A stretch of DNA of 59,712 nucleotides from an uncultured Crocinitomix sp. (GTDB lineage Bacteria > Bacteroidota > Bacteroidia > Flavobacteriales_D > Crocinitomicaceae): assembly GCA_937136425.1 (NCBI GenBank), contig CAKZON010000072.1, positions 1 to 59,712 on the forward strand, read 5' to 3'. The position numbers were made by a program, and so were the translations under genes. Below the pieces are notes generated by a model that saw only the letters and a program-made list of their open reading frames with translations, had not been told where the DNA came from and searched no databases. Of this stretch, positions 59,027 through 59,712 are shown one piece after another. Within the stretch, counting starts at the first letter, position 1. Each line of letters opens with the position of its first letter.

Positions 59027-59712
59027 ATGGAGAGAAGAAAATTTTTAATAGGATGTGGCGCGGGTGCAGCATTACTGGCATCAAGCAAATGGAGAATAAT
59101 GGCCTCTCCTCTATCAGGTTTATTGCCCGCGGACAATGAACACACGTTTGTACTTTTATTTTTACGCGGAGGCTGTGACGGTTTGCAATTAATTGCTCCT
59201 TTTTCTGATGCGCATTATCAAGATGCACGGCCAAATTCTTTGAAATTAACAGATGGACAAGGATATCGAATCGATCAAGAATACCAGCATTCTGGTTTTA
59301 GTTTTCATTCAGAAGCCTCTGCTTTAAAGGAGTTGTATGACAATAAAGATTTAGCAATAATACATGCATGCGGATTAACTAATGGTACTAGAAGTCATTT
59401 TGACGCCATGCATTTAATTGAACGAGGAATAGAAAAAAACGCATCAGGTCATGAAGGTTGGATGGCGAGATACCTTGAGGCTATTGATTCAAAATCATAT
59501 ATACCTGGTGTTTCTGTATCTGCAAATTTAGCCGACTCATTTACAGGATATGGCAAGGCAACATCAATAAAATCAATAACAGACTACAATTTAACAGAAG
59601 GATTACGTGCTCCAGAGCTCATTAGACGCATGTATAAGGAAGATCCAATAATGGGAAGTGCAGCAGAGCAAACGTTAGAAACCATTCAATATTTACAAAC
59701 GAACTTAACTGA
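59027..59712 (+). CDS. DUF1501 family protein, N-terminal part (runs off the window)
   Basis: The first 228 codons of a DUF1501 protein, cut by the right edge. It starts with a Tat-like signal (MERRKFLIGCGAGAALLASS, twin Arg then a hydrophobic stretch), then FVLLFLRGGCDGLQLIAPF and LAIIHACGLTNGTRSHFDAM with the RSHFDAM block typical of the family. DUF1501 proteins belong to the alkaline-phosphatase/sulfatase-like superfamily. Here LRGGCDGLQ replaces the usual FLRGGxDGLN, consistent with the family. Exported and folded in the cytoplasm if the Tat call is right. It starts 3 bp after the DUF1800 stop, so they form one transcript. Confidence 0.85.
   Translation, partial: MERRKFLIGCGAGAALLASSKWRIMASPLSGLLPADNEHTFVLLFLRGGCDGLQLIAPFSDAHYQDARPNSLKLTDGQGYRIDQEYQHSGFSFHSEASALKELYDNKDLAIIHACGLTNGTRSHFDAMHLIERGIEKNASGHEGWMARYLEAIDSKSYIPGVSVSANLADSFTGYGKATSIKSITDYNLTEGLRAPELIRRMYKEDPIMGSAAEQTLETIQYLQTNLT

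Overview
The window is about 59.7 kb of AT-rich DNA from a member of the Bacteroidota, most probably Flavobacteriales. Evidence for this: C-terminal type IX secretion (T9SS) sorting domains on four or more exported proteins, TAnnTTTG-type promoters with no clear Shine-Dalgarno sequences, and Bacteroidota-typical families (DUF4494, DUF5606, the GIN/DUF2807 domain, a hybrid two-component system, LytS/LytTR pairs, WG-repeat proteins). The family or genus cannot be fixed from the sequence. There is no rRNA, CRISPR array or intact transposase. One tRNA, tRNA-Ser(GCT), is present.

Layout. 1-5.3 kb: a damaged left edge, where a P-domain fragment (minus strand) meets the 3' end of a caspase-like gene (plus strand) head-on, followed by an outer-membrane-type protein, a YD-repeat-like lipoprotein, two overlapping unknown genes and a Spo0M-like protein. 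5.6-8.3 kb: a LytS-type TPR histidine kinase overlapping its LytTR regulator, with a good promoter. 8.4-15.2 kb: lipoproteins and exported proteins, including a T9SS-sorted Ig-like-repeat protein and a T9SS-sorted M23 peptidase. 15.4-22 kb: a 1151-residue one-protein two-component system (TPR, kinase, receiver, AraC-type HTH) surrounded by small exported proteins. Three of these share an unusual upstream architecture: tandem 21-bp repeats, 58-61 bp, a conserved 32-bp element, 19-20 bp, then the ATG. This looks like an undescribed local regulon and is the most interesting signal in the window. The same stretch holds decayed genes, including an IS3-type orfA with in-frame stops.

22.6-29.9 kb: a LuxR-type regulator with its own terminator, then a five-gene cluster of exported proteins (small barrel, lipoprotein, unknown, WG-repeat protein, FG-GAP-like/WG protein) closed by a terminator. 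30-44.4 kb: mainly housekeeping and core genes: tRNA-Ser, a LacI-type regulator, a membrane protein, map, sucC, a small helical protein, a YdcF/ElyC-type protein, an MscS channel, an ECF sigma factor abutting a membrane-anchored GIN-domain protein (a probable sigma/anti-sigma pair), a glycosyltransferase, pdxH, DUF4494, two exported unknowns, and an S8 protease with a long insert. 44.5-55.9 kb: a divergent T9SS-sorted S8 protease, DUF5606, a tiny conserved-looking gene, a second ECF sigma factor, a carboxypeptidase-regulatory-domain protein, the uvrA - CYTH - zinc-ribbon run, a class V aminotransferase and a LURP-one-like protein. 55.9-57.2 kb: a basic, SR-rich protein that resembles an exported effector or polymorphic toxin. 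57.4 kb to the end: a DUF1800/DUF1501 pair, the second gene running off the window.

Taken together the window is a core-genome segment interspersed with cell-envelope and secreted accessory genes. Three regulatory systems (LytS/LytTR, the hybrid AraC-type system, ECF sigma plus GIN protein) lie next to the exported genes they may control.
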